A stretch of 64,000 nucleotides of DNA from Kurthia huakuii LAM0618 (GCF_000505545.1 NZ_AYTB01000008.1:372001-436000), one strand, 5' to 3'. Counted from the first letter of the stretch, positions 37,280 through 47,420 are shown. Notes: generated by a model not told the origin, from the sequence alone. Program-made: numbers and translations.

Positions 37280-37705
37280 TTATGCACGGTAATTGAAGCG
37301 GTAGAAGCTTTGACTACGCGTCGCTAATTCACATGTACAGTGATATGGATACGTCACTGCTAAAATATGTGCTTCGTCCACCGGAGCACCATCGTTTAAG
37401 GCATGTAATTTACGTTCCATTTCAGCAAATGAACGCTTTACTGATACACCGCAATGCTTGCAATAAATCTCGATTTCATAGACACCTTGACTCTCATAAA
37501 AATCCGTATCTAAATAAACATTTGAAAATTCACCATTGCTTGACACTTTTACGAGCGGATGATTGAAAAATGATTTAATTTTATTCGTTGCACCTTTTGC
37601 TACGTCCTTCACCTTACTTTTAACTTCTAAGCGCTTCGTTAATTTATCATCTGGTAATTTAATAAATGTTACTTTTGAATCGAAGCTAATTTTAATTTCT
37701 GACAT
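37280..37705 (-). CDS. Hypothetical protein with CxxC and CxC motifs
   Basis: 141 residues from ATG 37705 (AGGAG 7 nt upstream). No signal or membrane segment. CKHC near 91-94 and CTC near 126-128 could bind a metal together; the first half is Lys-rich with a beta-rich first part (ISFDSKVTFIKL). I do not recognise the family. Single gene with own terminator. Confidence 0.65.
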   Translation of the reverse strand: MSEIKISFDSKVTFIKLPDDKLTKRLEVKSKVKDVAKGATNKIKSFFNHPLVKVSSNGEFSNVYLDTDFYESQGVYEIEIYCKHCGVSVKRSFAEMERKLHALNDGAPVDEAHILAVTYPYHCTCELATRSQSFYRFNYRA

Positions 37706-37821
37706 ATCGCCACTCCTAATCATCCTTAGTAATCTCATTATATGGAAAAGTCCGGCGCGATACAATGCTCGGTGCAAAATAAAAAGAAGTCGCGGCGCAG
37801 CACAACTCCTTTCACGAGCGA

Positions 37822-38118
37822 TTATGCACGGTTGCGGCGTCGCCCTGTAAACATATCGACCAAATAAGCTAATGCGATAAATGCGTGGACAAACCAGCTA
37901 ACAATCGGAATCCATGTTAGGATTGTTGCCAAAATCGCTAAAATCGGCACTACCTTTGAATCGCCTGTCGCAAAGCGGAACGCTAAAATAACACAGTGAA
38001 TAATAAGTGCTGTACCAATTGTTGCAAAACCCGTTCCCCATGTCACAATATCACTTAACAATGGAATAGCAAAAAAGAGCTCATAGAAAAACCCGACAAG
38101 TGTTGGTAATAAAAACAT
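37822..38118 (-). CDS. Small integral membrane protein, unknown
   Basis: 98 residues, three to four hydrophobic helices (about 2-22, 30-48, 56-90) and a positive C-terminal tail (TGRRRNRA). ATG 38118 has AAAGG 9 nt upstream; an ATG at 38127 is too close to it. Related short proteins of this type are found in Bacillales; no function is evident. Confidence 0.7.
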   Translation of the reverse strand: MFLLPTLVGFFYELFFAIPLLSDIVTWGTGFATIGTALIIHCVILAFRFATGDSKVVPILAILATILTWIPIVSWFVHAFIALAYLVDMFTGRRRNRA

Positions 38119-38335
38119 TCTGTTCATCCTTTCTCATTTCGTTAGTTATTCTACGGATGACGTGCAAAAAAGTTTCATGCAACGTCTACGTTATTTTAAA
38201 ACGCCGGCAATAGATTCCACTATACGCTCCTATACTAGCCGACGCTTACTCTAGAGCATTAATATGTCTATCATGTGTCAATTCGCGCTAAATTTTGTAT
38301 ACTACTAGTAGAACGTGCAAGGAGGATGTTGCAAC

Positions 38336-39076
38336 ATGGTTCACATGCAAACAGAACAACACGAACAAATGCGTCAATTCCGCATCGAAATGACGCGCTT
38401 TATGATGGCTTATAAATTTGCACTAGACGAAATGGCGACGAAAGTGCGTATTTTAAAAGAAGAATTTCAAATTTTACATGAATACAACCCAATTGAACAT
38501 GTCAACACACGCTTAAAATCACCGGAAAGTATTTTGAAAAAAATTTCGAAACGCAATTTGCCATACACGTTAGACGCGATTAAAGAAAATTTAATGGACA
38601 TTGCCGGCATTCGTATTATTTGTTCATTCGTCTCCGATATTTACCGCTTAAAAGAAATGTTTGAACGTCAAAGCGATTTAGAAGTCGTTGAAGTGAAGGA
38701 TTATATTGCCGAACCAAAATCCAATGGTTATCAGAGCTTGCATATGATTTTAAAAGTACCGGTCTTTTTATCCGATCGCGAAGAACATGTTTGTGTGGAA
38801 TTACAAATTCGAACGATTGCAATGGACTTTTGGGCATCACTTGAACATAAAATTTATTACAAATATAATAAGCAAATCCCAGAGCGTTTAACCGATGAAT
38901 TAAAAGAAGCGGCCATTGCTGCAACGCAATTGGATTATAAAATGGAAAACTTAAACCAAGAAATCAATATTTTAAAACAGCAAGACGCCATAAACGATGA
39001 ACCGATTTCTAGCGACGTTGAAGCATTAAAAATTTTATCGACATTAAAACAAATCGGTCTTTATGAAAAACCTTAA
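38336..39076 (+). CDS. relP: Small alarmone (p)ppGpp synthetase, RelP/YwaC type
   Basis: 246 residues. No hydrolase, TGS or ACT domain, so a small alarmone synthetase. Synthetase motifs: DIAGIRIICSFV, KDYIAEPKSNGYQSLHMIL (with the GYxSLH loop) and ELQIRTIAMDFWASLEHKIYYKY. The sequence is closer to the YwaC/RelP than the YjbM/RelQ type. It makes (p)ppGpp from ATP and GDP/GTP, often induced by cell-wall stress. ATG 38336 has GGAGG at 10 nt; the GTG at 38315 is less likely. Terminator follows. Confidence 0.9.
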   Translation: MVHMQTEQHEQMRQFRIEMTRFMMAYKFALDEMATKVRILKEEFQILHEYNPIEHVNTRLKSPESILKKISKRNLPYTLDAIKENLMDIAGIRIICSFVSDIYRLKEMFERQSDLEVVEVKDYIAEPKSNGYQSLHMILKVPVFLSDREEHVCVELQIRTIAMDFWASLEHKIYYKYNKQIPERLTDELKEAAIAATQLDYKMENLNQEINILKQQDAINDEPISSDVEALKILSTLKQIGLYEKP

Positions 39077-39117
39077 AAAAAGACAGCATCGCGCAAGTGC
39101 GTAATGCTGTCTTTTTC
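39075..39117 (+). terminator. Terminator after relP
   Basis: Stem AAAAAGACAGCAT/ATGCTGTCTTTTT with a loop of about 13 nt that can add GCGC/GCGT pairing. Confidence 0.88.
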
Positions 39118-39163
39118 ATTTCGTTCTTCTCTATGTAATGCCCCTTGTGGAGCGAACTAAATG

Positions 39164-39358
39164 CTATGCTTCCTCTAAAAAACGATAGCCTTTATCATCC
39201 ATCGCCTTTTGCAACGTTGTAAATGCTTTTGGTCCGATTCCATGCAAACGTTGTAATTTCGTTGCTGAAATCGCCTGTAAGTCTTCCAACTTATACAGTT
39301 CTGCCGTATGTAACGCACGAATGGCTGGGCGCGCAACACCTTCTGGCCAATGATTCAT
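39164..39358 (-). CDS. Tiny helix-hairpin-helix protein (RNA polymerase alpha-CTD-like)
   Basis: 64 residues, ATG with AAAGGAGG 10 nt upstream. LQAISATKLQRLHGIGPKAFTTLQKAM holds the helix-hairpin-helix GIG motif and, with the first helix GVARPAIRALHTAELYKLEDL, resembles an isolated C-terminal domain of RNA polymerase alpha. Could bind DNA non-specifically; families of short proteins like it occur in Firmicutes with no set role. Confidence 0.75.
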   Translation of the reverse strand: MNHWPEGVARPAIRALHTAELYKLEDLQAISATKLQRLHGIGPKAFTTLQKAMDDKGYRFLEEA

Positions 39359-39788
39359 TGTACTAATATCCTCCTTTAAAATTAGGCATATGCCTTCAAT
39401 CCCTGTTCAATTCTACAAAAACGCGCATATGAAATTAACGACCTACAATGGTTGTATGCCGTAAATACATATCCTTTTTTGTGCGTTGATTCGAGAAATG
39501 AATTAGTAGATAAACCATCTATTGGGGATTTAATGGCAATTCTGTATTATCAGGAGCCATTAAATAATTGATGTGTAATATAACAAAATACATCTTACAA
39601 GTTCACTATTTTAGCACATTTTTTCTCTTTTACGAACATTGAATCGCATTTTTTTTGAAAAAATAGTGCTTTTTTTAGAAAATGTCAAGAGGTGTTCATA
39701 ATTTTAGTTTTTTTTGGTAGCTACTGTGTTTTCATAGCCTTTTCACAACAATCTTTTGTATACTTAGAACGAATTGGAGGCGAACCAC
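39359..39788. other. 430-bp gap with one strong hairpin
   Basis: No gene can be supported here. A perfect inverted repeat ATTTAATGGC (39528-39537) / GCCATTAAAT (39556-39565) encloses a small CTG/CAG stem; there is no T-run, so it is not a normal terminator. The rest is A+T-rich. Confidence 0.5.
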
Positions 39789-40025
39789 ATGAACGTTTTT
39801 TGGTATGTGAACGTCATTGCAATGCTCGCTTATGTTTTCCTATTTTATTATAAATGGAAAAAACCTGCAGCCTTGTCACATAACCTATTGTATTTAGTAT
39901 TAATTGTCGCGATCGTTACGTATTTTATGGCAGAAGGTCCGTATCCGATTTCGCGCGCAGTCGCATTCTTTATATTGCTTATCCTTGATTTAACGTTGTT
40001 ATTACAACAAAAAGCAAAAAAGTGA
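39789..40025 (+). CDS. Small membrane protein, unknown
   Basis: 78 residues from ATG 39789 (TTGGAGG 8 nt before). Two or three hydrophobic helices (about 3-21, 31-50, 55-72) and a Lys-rich end. No recognised family. Ends at a bidirectional terminator. Confidence 0.7.
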   Translation: MNVFWYVNVIAMLAYVFLFYYKWKKPAALSHNLLYLVLIVAIVTYFMAEGPYPISRAVAFFILLILDLTLLLQQKAKK

Positions 40026-40040
40026 CGGCAAATCTGCTAC

Positions 40041-40079
40041 AAAAAAGCCTGAACCGCATAATGTGGTTCAGGCTTTTTA
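40041..40079. terminator. Bidirectional terminator
   Basis: Stem AAAAAGCCTGAACC/GGTTCAGGCTTTTT between convergent genes. Confidence 0.9.
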
Positions 40080-40087
40080 ACGTGGCG

Positions 40088-40873
40088 TTACACAAGCGCT
40101 TTCTTTGAACGAATGCTCGTAAAATAATTCGTTAATTCATCGCTATAATGTGCCGCGTCGACATACGGTATAAATAATTCGCTCGCACGACGTTTTGTAT
40201 CTTTTGTGGCATTCGACGTGGCAATACATAACGCATCGCGGCATTCAAAGTACGCGCGACCTGTCGCAAATGTTTCAACTTCTGTCATCGTTAAAGTTTG
40301 CGTTAAACCACCAATCATAAAGGCAAACCGCCCTTCATTGGAATTTGCGATTAAGTGGACACCATAGTTTGGTTCTAGGCGCGGCTTTTCAACGTCCGCA
40401 AAGCCAATTTGTTCTAAATAAAAAGTCAATGCTTCAAGTGCTTGCTCTTGTGTACAATTTTCTAATGAAGCGCGCATAATCATAAGCGGTACAGCAGAAT
40501 TCGTTTCTGGTTGTGGTCGTACATGGCCAGCTACATCGTCGCGCTTTTCTCTTGCACGTATAAAATATTTTAACAATACTCGAACGGCATCTATAAATAA
40601 ATAGACCCCTACCACGATAAACAAACCTAAAAGAGCAATTGTCCATAGTGTGGTCCATGCATAATTCATCGATACGATTATTTTTTGCTCATAATTTTTT
40701 CCTGGCATAAAAAAAGCAAAGAGTATCGGACAAATCGCTGCATAGACCATTAGGCCAAATGATAATGCTAATTGAAGCCAAACGGCACGTAATGGTGACG
40801 AACGATGCGCGAGTTTGGCATCTTCCGTTAACGTTGTCGATTCGTGGTGATGTATTGATTGTTGTTTTTTCAT
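40088..40873 (-). CDS. Membrane-anchored Mrr-fold protein lacking nuclease residues
   Basis: 261 residues. Two membrane helices (about 32-56 and 74-96), a charged linker, then a C-terminal region (about 140-250) that looks like Mrr-cat restriction endonuclease: ALEALTFYLEQIGF, GVHLIA, then CIATSNATKDTKRRASELFIPYVD. In active Mrr proteins the middle reads GVDLIA followed by Q-x-K; here the Asp is His173 and the strand reads FAFMIGG, so the metal-binding residues are missing. I infer a pseudonuclease with an unknown structural role in the membrane. ATG 40873 has AAAGGG at 8 nt. Confidence 0.55.
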   Translation of the reverse strand: MKKQQSIHHHESTTLTEDAKLAHRSSPLRAVWLQLALSFGLMVYAAICPILFAFFMPGKNYEQKIIVSMNYAWTTLWTIALLGLFIVVGVYLFIDAVRVLLKYFIRAREKRDDVAGHVRPQPETNSAVPLMIMRASLENCTQEQALEALTFYLEQIGFADVEKPRLEPNYGVHLIANSNEGRFAFMIGGLTQTLTMTEVETFATGRAYFECRDALCIATSNATKDTKRRASELFIPYVDAAHYSDELTNYFTSIRSKKALV

Positions 40874-41156
40874 CAAGTTCACCCTTTACTCACTCATACC
40901 ATCAAGTATACAAGACAAAAAAACAGGTCTCATGAGATAAATAACTTAATTTTCTAGTTTTTTTACTAGTGACAATCACATATATTTTTTTAGAAAACTT
41001 ATTTTCTTTAAAACTTTTCTACTATATTTTTATACAAGTGATTTTATGGCGCTATTTTTGAAAAAAAGTGTACAAATTTACGCACATATATCTATTTATT
41101 CGTTCTTACGACCTGAGCAACTTGACGCATAATATTATTTTCATAAAAAAAGCCAA

Positions 41157-42860
41157 TTAAATATTTGGCTTTTCTACATCGAGTTGTAAACGCTCAACCA
41201 CCAATGGTAGCAGCTCTACTGTTGTTTTAGTTAATACATAGTCATTTACAATCGTTTCTGGCAATCTTTGTGCCTCTTCAATAACTTGTTGATAATCTAG
41301 TGTTAGTGCGGCCATATTGACAATTCCAGCTTGCAAGCGCAATTGTTGTTTAGCATCTAAATAATGTTGCATCATCGGTACAACAGTTGGTAAAAAGTCA
41401 TTTAAATACGTTTGCGCTTCGCATAGACCATCAAAACGTTTTAGGCGATGAATCGCTTTAAAGCGTTTTGTAGGACCTGTTGGTATGGTGTTGTCAATTG
41501 CTTTTACGCGGCGATCGACATCCGCTAGCTCATCATTGACCGCTTGTTGAAGCAGTGGTGCAATCGTTGGCAAAGCTTCCTTGACCGCTTCTTCATAGCG
41601 CTTCGTACGCTTATAAGCATCTAGCAATTGTTCACGAATTATCGGCAGTTCATCACCGATACGCTGCAGGCGCTCCTTATGTTCTTTCGTAAATAAATTC
41701 AGCATGAGCTTACTGCGTGATTTACGCTCTAATGTTTCTAACTCTACGTTGACATCATAATAGTGTTGCTGCGCGCGGCGATACACATGAAGCGACTCTA
41801 AATAGTCATTGCTAGTTGCCACAAACGCAACTAACTCTGTTTGTTTAATAAAGCTATGTTGCTTAATAAACTGCGCGACTTGATACAATGTTTGCGCTTT
41901 CTCATAATGCACAACAAGGCGATTAGCATATTGTTTTAATGCTTCAAATTCTTCGTTATCATGTGATGGTCGATGCTCTAATTGTGCAATTTCATGTTCT
42001 AGCTGTTGGCGCGCCTCCAAATACGGGTCTCGCTGTAATAAATTAGAAATTTCCATATGGAAACGTTCTAGCCATTGTAATAAACGATCCGCTAACTTCG
42101 CGATATGCGCTTTGTTGTAGCGTTCGTGCGCTATTAATGCCGCCTGTATCGCCACCGTGTCCGCCTCTATAAGTGTAGCGCGAAATGGGCTATCATCAGC
42201 GATTGCGAGTGCATGTTTACTAATCGCTAGTGGCGCAAAGCCCATTTTTGACAAACGTTTTAACAAGCGCTTTTCAGAAGCCGTTAATACGTCATCTTCT
42301 AGCAGCCAATAAATATCATCAGCGCGACGTAAAATACCCGGCTGAATAAAAATCTCATGTTGCTTTGAAATCGCTGGTACATCAATGAGCGAAACATTTT
42401 GCAGCAACGCTTCATTCAAAAAGATATCGACATAATCTAATCCTTCTTGTAATAAATGTGCCCCTTCACTTTCCATTGATGTAAAGAACGTTAAATGATC
42501 CAATTCAAAGGATGCCACTTGCCCATCTAAAAAATGCGCATCAAGACGTTCTTGTCCACCGTAACGAATAATCGATGTACTCATCGTATCCCGTTCAAAT
42601 AATAATGGCATCAATGAGCGATTCAATTGCGCGTTAATAAACGCCGCTTGCCATTCGCTATCCCGACTTAACACAAGTACCTTTTTTGGTTGCGTTGTAT
42701 CATCAATAATAATGTTTAAAATTTGTGCGCTACGCTTTACATAGGTTGTTGTTCGTATTAACTTATGCAACTGCTTTAAATGCTGAATTACATCATCAAA
42801 AAATTGGCGTTGTTGCTCATAAGTTGGCATGCTGTCCCCATTTTTTTGTTCAATCGTCAT
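41157..42860 (-). CDS. Dynamin-like protein with degenerate GTPase motifs
   Basis: 567 residues, mostly helical. The first 220 residues follow the bacterial dynamin G-domain order: VLVLSRDSEWQAAFINAQLN stands where VLVLGEx3GKSTFINALLG is expected, RYGGQERLDAHFLDG follows, then VSLIDVPA for the DTPG motif and ADDIYWLLEDDVLTASEKRLLKRL for the ADAVIFVLDAD..LT.SE helix. Every GTP-contacting residue is lost (Gly-Lys-Ser to Trp70-Gln71-Ala72; DTPG to Asp160-Val-Pro-Ala163; NKxD to Ser-Lys-His-Ala at 214-217). The rest (220-567) is long helices as in dynamin stalks. No membrane segment. ATG with GGAG 8 nt upstream. Fold is inference from pattern; function unknown. Confidence 0.6.
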   Translation of the reverse strand: MTIEQKNGDSMPTYEQQRQFFDDVIQHLKQLHKLIRTTTYVKRSAQILNIIIDDTTQPKKVLVLSRDSEWQAAFINAQLNRSLMPLLFERDTMSTSIIRYGGQERLDAHFLDGQVASFELDHLTFFTSMESEGAHLLQEGLDYVDIFLNEALLQNVSLIDVPAISKQHEIFIQPGILRRADDIYWLLEDDVLTASEKRLLKRLSKMGFAPLAISKHALAIADDSPFRATLIEADTVAIQAALIAHERYNKAHIAKLADRLLQWLERFHMEISNLLQRDPYLEARQQLEHEIAQLEHRPSHDNEEFEALKQYANRLVVHYEKAQTLYQVAQFIKQHSFIKQTELVAFVATSNDYLESLHVYRRAQQHYYDVNVELETLERKSRSKLMLNLFTKEHKERLQRIGDELPIIREQLLDAYKRTKRYEEAVKEALPTIAPLLQQAVNDELADVDRRVKAIDNTIPTGPTKRFKAIHRLKRFDGLCEAQTYLNDFLPTVVPMMQHYLDAKQQLRLQAGIVNMAALTLDYQQVIEEAQRLPETIVNDYVLTKTTVELLPLVVERLQLDVEKPNI

Positions 42861-43072
42861 GTGCTTCTCTCCATCCGTGCAAGTCTTGAATTCGTCTGTA
42901 TTTATCGTATAAGCTACAGTACTCGCTCTCTACATTGTTTATCGGCATGATACGACTTGCTTAACGCTAAATAATTCATTTAGAATCTATATACCCAAAA
43001 AAATATTTTTACACACCGCACAATACCTTTATAACCAATTAAAATAGTTATACGTTATTACCTATTTATTGT
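42861..43072. other. Gap upstream of the dynamin-like gene and after cysI
   Basis: A 212-bp A+T-rich stretch holding the dynamin-like gene's promoter region; no gene, RNA or repeat seen. Confidence 0.5.
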
Positions 43073-43112
43073 AAAAAAAACAGGAACCGCGCTCAAGCGC
43101 AATTCCTGTTCT
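43073..43112 (-). terminator. Terminator after the sulfite reductase operon
   Basis: Minus strand stem CAGGAATTGCGCTTG/..GCGCGGTTCCTG with T8 tail after the cysI stop. Confidence 0.9.
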
Positions 43113-43120
43113 GTCACACA

Positions 43121-44845
43121 TCAAACGTGTGCTGGTGTATTCGCATGGAAATTCGTACCGTCTGTCGTTGCTGTCACAACACCAATACGCACGACAAAGT
43201 CGCCAAAATGTTCGCCTTCTTCACGCTCTGTTGCATAACGATTAATTAACGTCGTTAACTCCGCTAAAATACGTTGTTCATCGATATTTTCTAAATACAT
43301 TTTGCTTAAACGGTCACCGATAAATGACGCTCCTAAATACATATTATAGCGACCTGGCCCTTTACCGATAAAGCCAATTTCAGCCATCGCCGCACGCGAG
43401 CAACCATTTGGGCAGCCCGACATCCGAATAACGATTTCCTCTTCGTGTAAGCCTGCTTCATCAATGATGGCATCAATTTTTGTAATTAAGCCCGGCAAGT
43501 AACGCTCCGCTTCGGCCATCGCTAATCCACATGTAGGTAAGGATACACAGGCGATGGAGTTACGGCGAATAGCCGAATAATGTTTGCCATCTGTTAAGTT
43601 ATATTGTTCGATTAATTTTTGAATGACGCGTTTTTTCTGTGGTGTGACGTTCGCAATCATTAAGTTTTGGTTCGCCGTCATACGGAATTCGCCAGTATGT
43701 ACTTTCGCAATTTCGCGAATACCGGTCATCAGTGGATAGCCATCAACATCTTTAATACGGCCATTTTCAATAAATAATGTGAAATGCCAGTTGCCATCTG
43801 TCCCTTTTACCCAACCGTAATCGTCACCACGGCTCTTAAATATCGCTTCACGCGTCGGCTCAACATTGTAGCCTAAACGACGATCTAGCTCCTCTTTAAA
43901 CCACTCAATGCCAACGCGGTCAATCGTATATTTAAAGCGTGCATTTTTACGATTTGTACGGTTGCCGTAATCACGTTGAATTGTTAAGATTTTCTCACAT
44001 GCATCGACGATTTTTTCTTTTGCTACGTAGCCAATTGTACGCGCAAGCTGTGGATACGTGTCCGGCTCGCCGTGCGTCATCCCCATACCGCCACCAACCG
44101 CGATATTAAAGCCTTGTAATTCGCCGCCTTCAACAATCGCAATCAAACCGATATCTTGTGAATATACATCGACATCATTGCTTGGTGGTACTGCTAAACC
44201 GATTTTAAATTTACGTGGTAAGTAATGTTCCCCATAAATTGGCTCGATATCCGGTGTGCCGGCTACTTTTTCGCCATCTAACCAAATTTCGTGATAAGCT
44301 TGCGTACGTGGTAATAGATGCTCACTAATTTGCGCCGCATAATCATAAATTTCTGCGTGTGTCGCTGATTGATGTGGATTAACACCATTCATGACGTTAC
44401 GGTTTACATCACCGCATGCTGCCAGTGAATCTAGTAACACTGAATCCATTTTTTGCATAAATGTTTTCACATTCCATTTCACAATGCCATGAATTTGGAA
44501 CGCTTGGCGCGTTGTTACTTTCAGCGTACCATTACCGATTGTATTGGCCGCTTCGTCCATCATTAACCATTGCTCTGGTGTTGCTGTACCTCCCGGTGTA
44601 CGTACGCGCACCATAAATTGATACGATGGCTCTAATTTTTTCTTTTGACGCGTTAAGCGTTCATCGCGGTTATCTTGCATATAACTACCGTGGAACTTAA
44701 TTAATTGTGTATCCATCTCTGGGATTTTCCCTGATAACGGCTCTTTGAATGATTGTTCAATTGTTCCACGTAGGAAATTACTTTCATCTTTAAAAATTTC
44801 ATTTGCACTCGGTTTGCCTTGCGGTGCTTCTACTTTCTTTGACAT
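43121..44845 (-). CDS. cysI: Assimilatory sulfite reductase haemoprotein subunit
   Basis: 574 residues, full length. The C-terminal [20 protein letters not shown] and [13 protein letters not shown] give the four Cys that bind the [4Fe-4S] cluster and sirohaem. Arg and Lys residues in TRQAFQIHG and [10 protein letters not shown] are sulfite-binding stretches. It reduces sulfite to sulfide with electrons from CysJ. Fourth gene of the unit sumT-sirB-cysJ-cysI, 14 nt after cysJ. Confidence 0.97.
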   Translation of the reverse strand: MSKKVEAPQGKPSANEIFKDESNFLRGTIEQSFKEPLSGKIPEMDTQLIKFHGSYMQDNRDERLTRQKKKLEPSYQFMVRVRTPGGTATPEQWLMMDEAANTIGNGTLKVTTRQAFQIHGIVKWNVKTFMQKMDSVLLDSLAACGDVNRNVMNGVNPHQSATHAEIYDYAAQISEHLLPRTQAYHEIWLDGEKVAGTPDIEPIYGEHYLPRKFKIGLAVPPSNDVDVYSQDIGLIAIVEGGELQGFNIAVGGGMGMTHGEPDTYPQLARTIGYVAKEKIVDACEKILTIQRDYGNRTNRKNARFKYTIDRVGIEWFKEELDRRLGYNVEPTREAIFKSRGDDYGWVKGTDGNWHFTLFIENGRIKDVDGYPLMTGIREIAKVHTGEFRMTANQNLMIANVTPQKKRVIQKLIEQYNLTDGKHYSAIRRNSIACVSLPTCGLAMAEAERYLPGLITKIDAIIDEAGLHEEEIVIRMSGCPNGCSRAAMAEIGFIGKGPGRYNMYLGASFIGDRLSKMYLENIDEQRILAELTTLINRYATEREEGEHFGDFVVRIGVVTATTDGTNFHANTPAHV

Positions 44846-44859
44846 GATAAAGCCCCCTC

Positions 44860-46647
44860 TTAATAAACGTCGCGTTGGTAGCGTTTTTGTTGTTGGTATT
44901 GTGCTAGTGTATCGATTGCTTCCTCACGAGACTTGTTCCCTTGTTGCTCGATAATTTGTAGCAACGCTTCATGGACATCTTTCGCCATCGCTTTTTCATC
45001 ACCACAAACGTAAATAACCGCACCTTGTTGTAGCCATTCATACACTTCGCTCGCTTGTTCTTGTAAGCGATGCTGCACGTAAATTTTTTGCTGTTGGTCA
45101 CGAGAGAATGCGACATCCATTTTCGTTAAAGCGCCCTCTTGTAAATAATTTAACCACTCAACTTGGTATAAAAAGTCATAGACAAAGTATTGCTCTCCAA
45201 AGAACAACCAGGATTTCCCGCCAGCGCCCGTTTCAGCACGATCCTCGACGAATGAACGGAACGGAGCTACTCCTGTTCCAGCACCAATCATAATAATTGG
45301 TGTGTTGGCATCTTGTGGTAATTTAAAGTTTGGATTTTCTTTTACGAATACAGAAACCGTATCGCCAATTTCTAAACGCTCGGCAAGTTGACCACTCGCT
45401 ACGCCTGTACGCGTACGGTCATATGCTTCATAGGCTACTTTTCCAATTGTTAAATGCACTTCATCAGGATTTGCTGTATAGCTAGAGGCGATGCTATATA
45501 AACGGTGCGGAATCGCACGTAACTGCTCGACAAATTGCTGCGGCGTCCATGCAAACGGACCATATGCTGTCACGAAATCAAGTAAATCACGGCCATAACT
45601 ATAAGCTTGGAAATCGCCATCTAAAATCGTTGCCACATCGGCTGTTGTAAACGCCGCTAGCTTTTGAACAAGCGGTTTTGACACAACGGTAATTTCGAGT
45701 GTATTTGTTAAGGCATCCGCTAATGTCACTGTCGCATCTTGCACCGTTACTTCCGTTGCCGCCTCAAAGCCTAACGCATCAATCAATTGCGTCACAAGTG
45801 CTGGATCATTTTGCGGAATAATTCCTAAACTATCGCCCGGCTCAAACGTAATTCCTGAATCTTCCAATGATAATTCAACATGATACGTTTCTTTATTCGA
45901 GCCATCCATATTCAAATTGATTTTTTCTAAAATTTCCGCGTTAAACGGCTTCTTTTTAGTGTAAGTAGCGGCTTGTGTTGGCGTTGCTGCGACTGATGCT
46001 ATTTGTGATGATTGACCTGCTTGTTTTAACAGTTCTTGTTGTACAGCAGTAAACCATGCCGCTGCATCGTCATCATAATCAACATCACAATCTGTACGTG
46101 GTACGAGTGCCGTCGCTCCTAGTTCACGCAACCGTTCGTCAAAATCGGCACCTGTTTTACAGAAAAACTCATACGAGCTATCGCCAAGCGCTAATACCGC
46201 ATAGTTCACGCCATCTAACTTTGGTGCGCGTTTACTATGGAGGAAATCATAAAAGCCAATCGCATTATCAGGCGCTTCCCCTTCACCATGCGTACTCGCA
46301 ATAATTAAAATATTTTCAAGCTTCTTTAAGTCTTTTGGTTTGAAATCATTCATTGATGCAACGCTTACTGCTACTTGGTTTTGCGCTAATTCTTGCGCAA
46401 AGCTTTCGGCTAATTTTTGACTATTGCCTGTTTGTGACGCATATAATAACGTCGCCGTAATCGTTTGTGGCGCCGCGATTTGTTGTACCCCTTCTAATAC
46501 GGCTGTTGCTTGTGCTACGGCCGCTTGCGGGGCACTTAAATAACCATTTAACCAAATTTTTTGCGTATCTGTTAACTTTGGGAGTAACTCATTTAAGAGC
46601 TTCACCTGTTGCTCGCTAAATGGACTGTTTTCGACTTGTAAAACCAT
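44860..46647 (-). CDS. cysJ: Sulfite reductase flavoprotein subunit
   Basis: 595 residues in three parts: FMN flavodoxin domain (about 60-200, [14 protein letters not shown] and [14 protein letters not shown]), FAD-binding domain (RLYSIASSY) and NADP domain ([36 protein letters not shown]). It passes NADPH electrons to CysI. The ATG at 46647 overlaps the sirB end by 32 nt, so coupled translation is likely. Confidence 0.97.
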   Translation of the reverse strand: MVLQVENSPFSEQQVKLLNELLPKLTDTQKIWLNGYLSAPQAAVAQATAVLEGVQQIAAPQTITATLLYASQTGNSQKLAESFAQELAQNQVAVSVASMNDFKPKDLKKLENILIIASTHGEGEAPDNAIGFYDFLHSKRAPKLDGVNYAVLALGDSSYEFFCKTGADFDERLRELGATALVPRTDCDVDYDDDAAAWFTAVQQELLKQAGQSSQIASVAATPTQAATYTKKKPFNAEILEKINLNMDGSNKETYHVELSLEDSGITFEPGDSLGIIPQNDPALVTQLIDALGFEAATEVTVQDATVTLADALTNTLEITVVSKPLVQKLAAFTTADVATILDGDFQAYSYGRDLLDFVTAYGPFAWTPQQFVEQLRAIPHRLYSIASSYTANPDEVHLTIGKVAYEAYDRTRTGVASGQLAERLEIGDTVSVFVKENPNFKLPQDANTPIIMIGAGTGVAPFRSFVEDRAETGAGGKSWLFFGEQYFVYDFLYQVEWLNYLQEGALTKMDVAFSRDQQQKIYVQHRLQEQASEVYEWLQQGAVIYVCGDEKAMAKDVHEALLQIIEQQGNKSREEAIDTLAQYQQQKRYQRDVY

Positions 46648-47407
46648 GAATAATCACCTCATTATTAATGTTGGCAGCGTTCGCCACCGCTTCATTTGTG
46701 CGCTCAACAAGTACGTCTAATACGTTGTTGCCATATCCTAAACTGTCACAAATAATTAACTGCTGTTCGACGGTTGCTTCTGTGAGCGTCTTGTCAATAT
46801 GGTTGCGCAATAACCCTTGGAATAATAAATAGGGTATGATAAAAACTTTTTTTGCTCGGTTGTGTTGTAAATTTGCGACATAGTCTTCAAACTTTGGGCC
46901 ATTGCCATATAAAAAAGCAATGTTGACATTGCGTATGCCGAAAAATAATTTCAAGCGCGTCGCAATTTCAGTAAAATCTCGTAATACAGCTGCATCGCTA
47001 CTGCCACGTCCAATTAACAACACTTCTGAATCTTCTGTTAATTTAACGTCTGTTTGTTGAATGCGCTCATAAAGTTGTGCAATCAGTCGGCGATCAATTC
47101 CAAACGGCTTGCCATATGAAAAACGTACGTGTGGGAAACGCGCTTGTAACGGCGCAATGGCCTGTGGTATATCTTGTTTTGCATGATTGGCCGTTAATAG
47201 TAAAATCGGTACAATCACAATCGATGTAGCGCCTTGTGCAACACATGCCGCTACCCCTTGCTCAATTGTTGGCTCGGCAAGCTCTAAAAAGCACATCTCT
47301 TGAATCGGCAGACGCACGCGTTTTTTCGCACGCTCAACGAATGCCTTCGCTTCCCTAATTCCTGCTGCTACCCTCGTTCCATGTGCTACATATAATACTG
47401 CTTGCAT
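46616..47407 (-). CDS. sirB: Sirohydrochlorin ferrochelatase
   Basis: 263 residues of the CbiX/SirB fold: two similar halves, each starting with a VAHGTR- or IGRGSSD-like stretch with the metal-site His in VAHGT (residue about 9) and LLLTANHAKQDIP. Length is typical of the Bacillus SirB. It inserts Fe2+ to make sirohaem for CysI. ATG 47407 with AGGAGG 6-8 nt upstream; 14 nt after sumT. Confidence 0.9.
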   Translation of the reverse strand: MQAVLYVAHGTRVAAGIREAKAFVERAKKRVRLPIQEMCFLELAEPTIEQGVAACVAQGATSIVIVPILLLTANHAKQDIPQAIAPLQARFPHVRFSYGKPFGIDRRLIAQLYERIQQTDVKLTEDSEVLLIGRGSSDAAVLRDFTEIATRLKLFFGIRNVNIAFLYGNGPKFEDYVANLQHNRAKKVFIIPYLLFQGLLRNHIDKTLTEATVEQQLIICDSLGYGNNVLDVLVERTNEAVANAANINNEVIIHGFTSRKQSI

Positions 47408-47420
47408 GCCTTTTCCTCCT

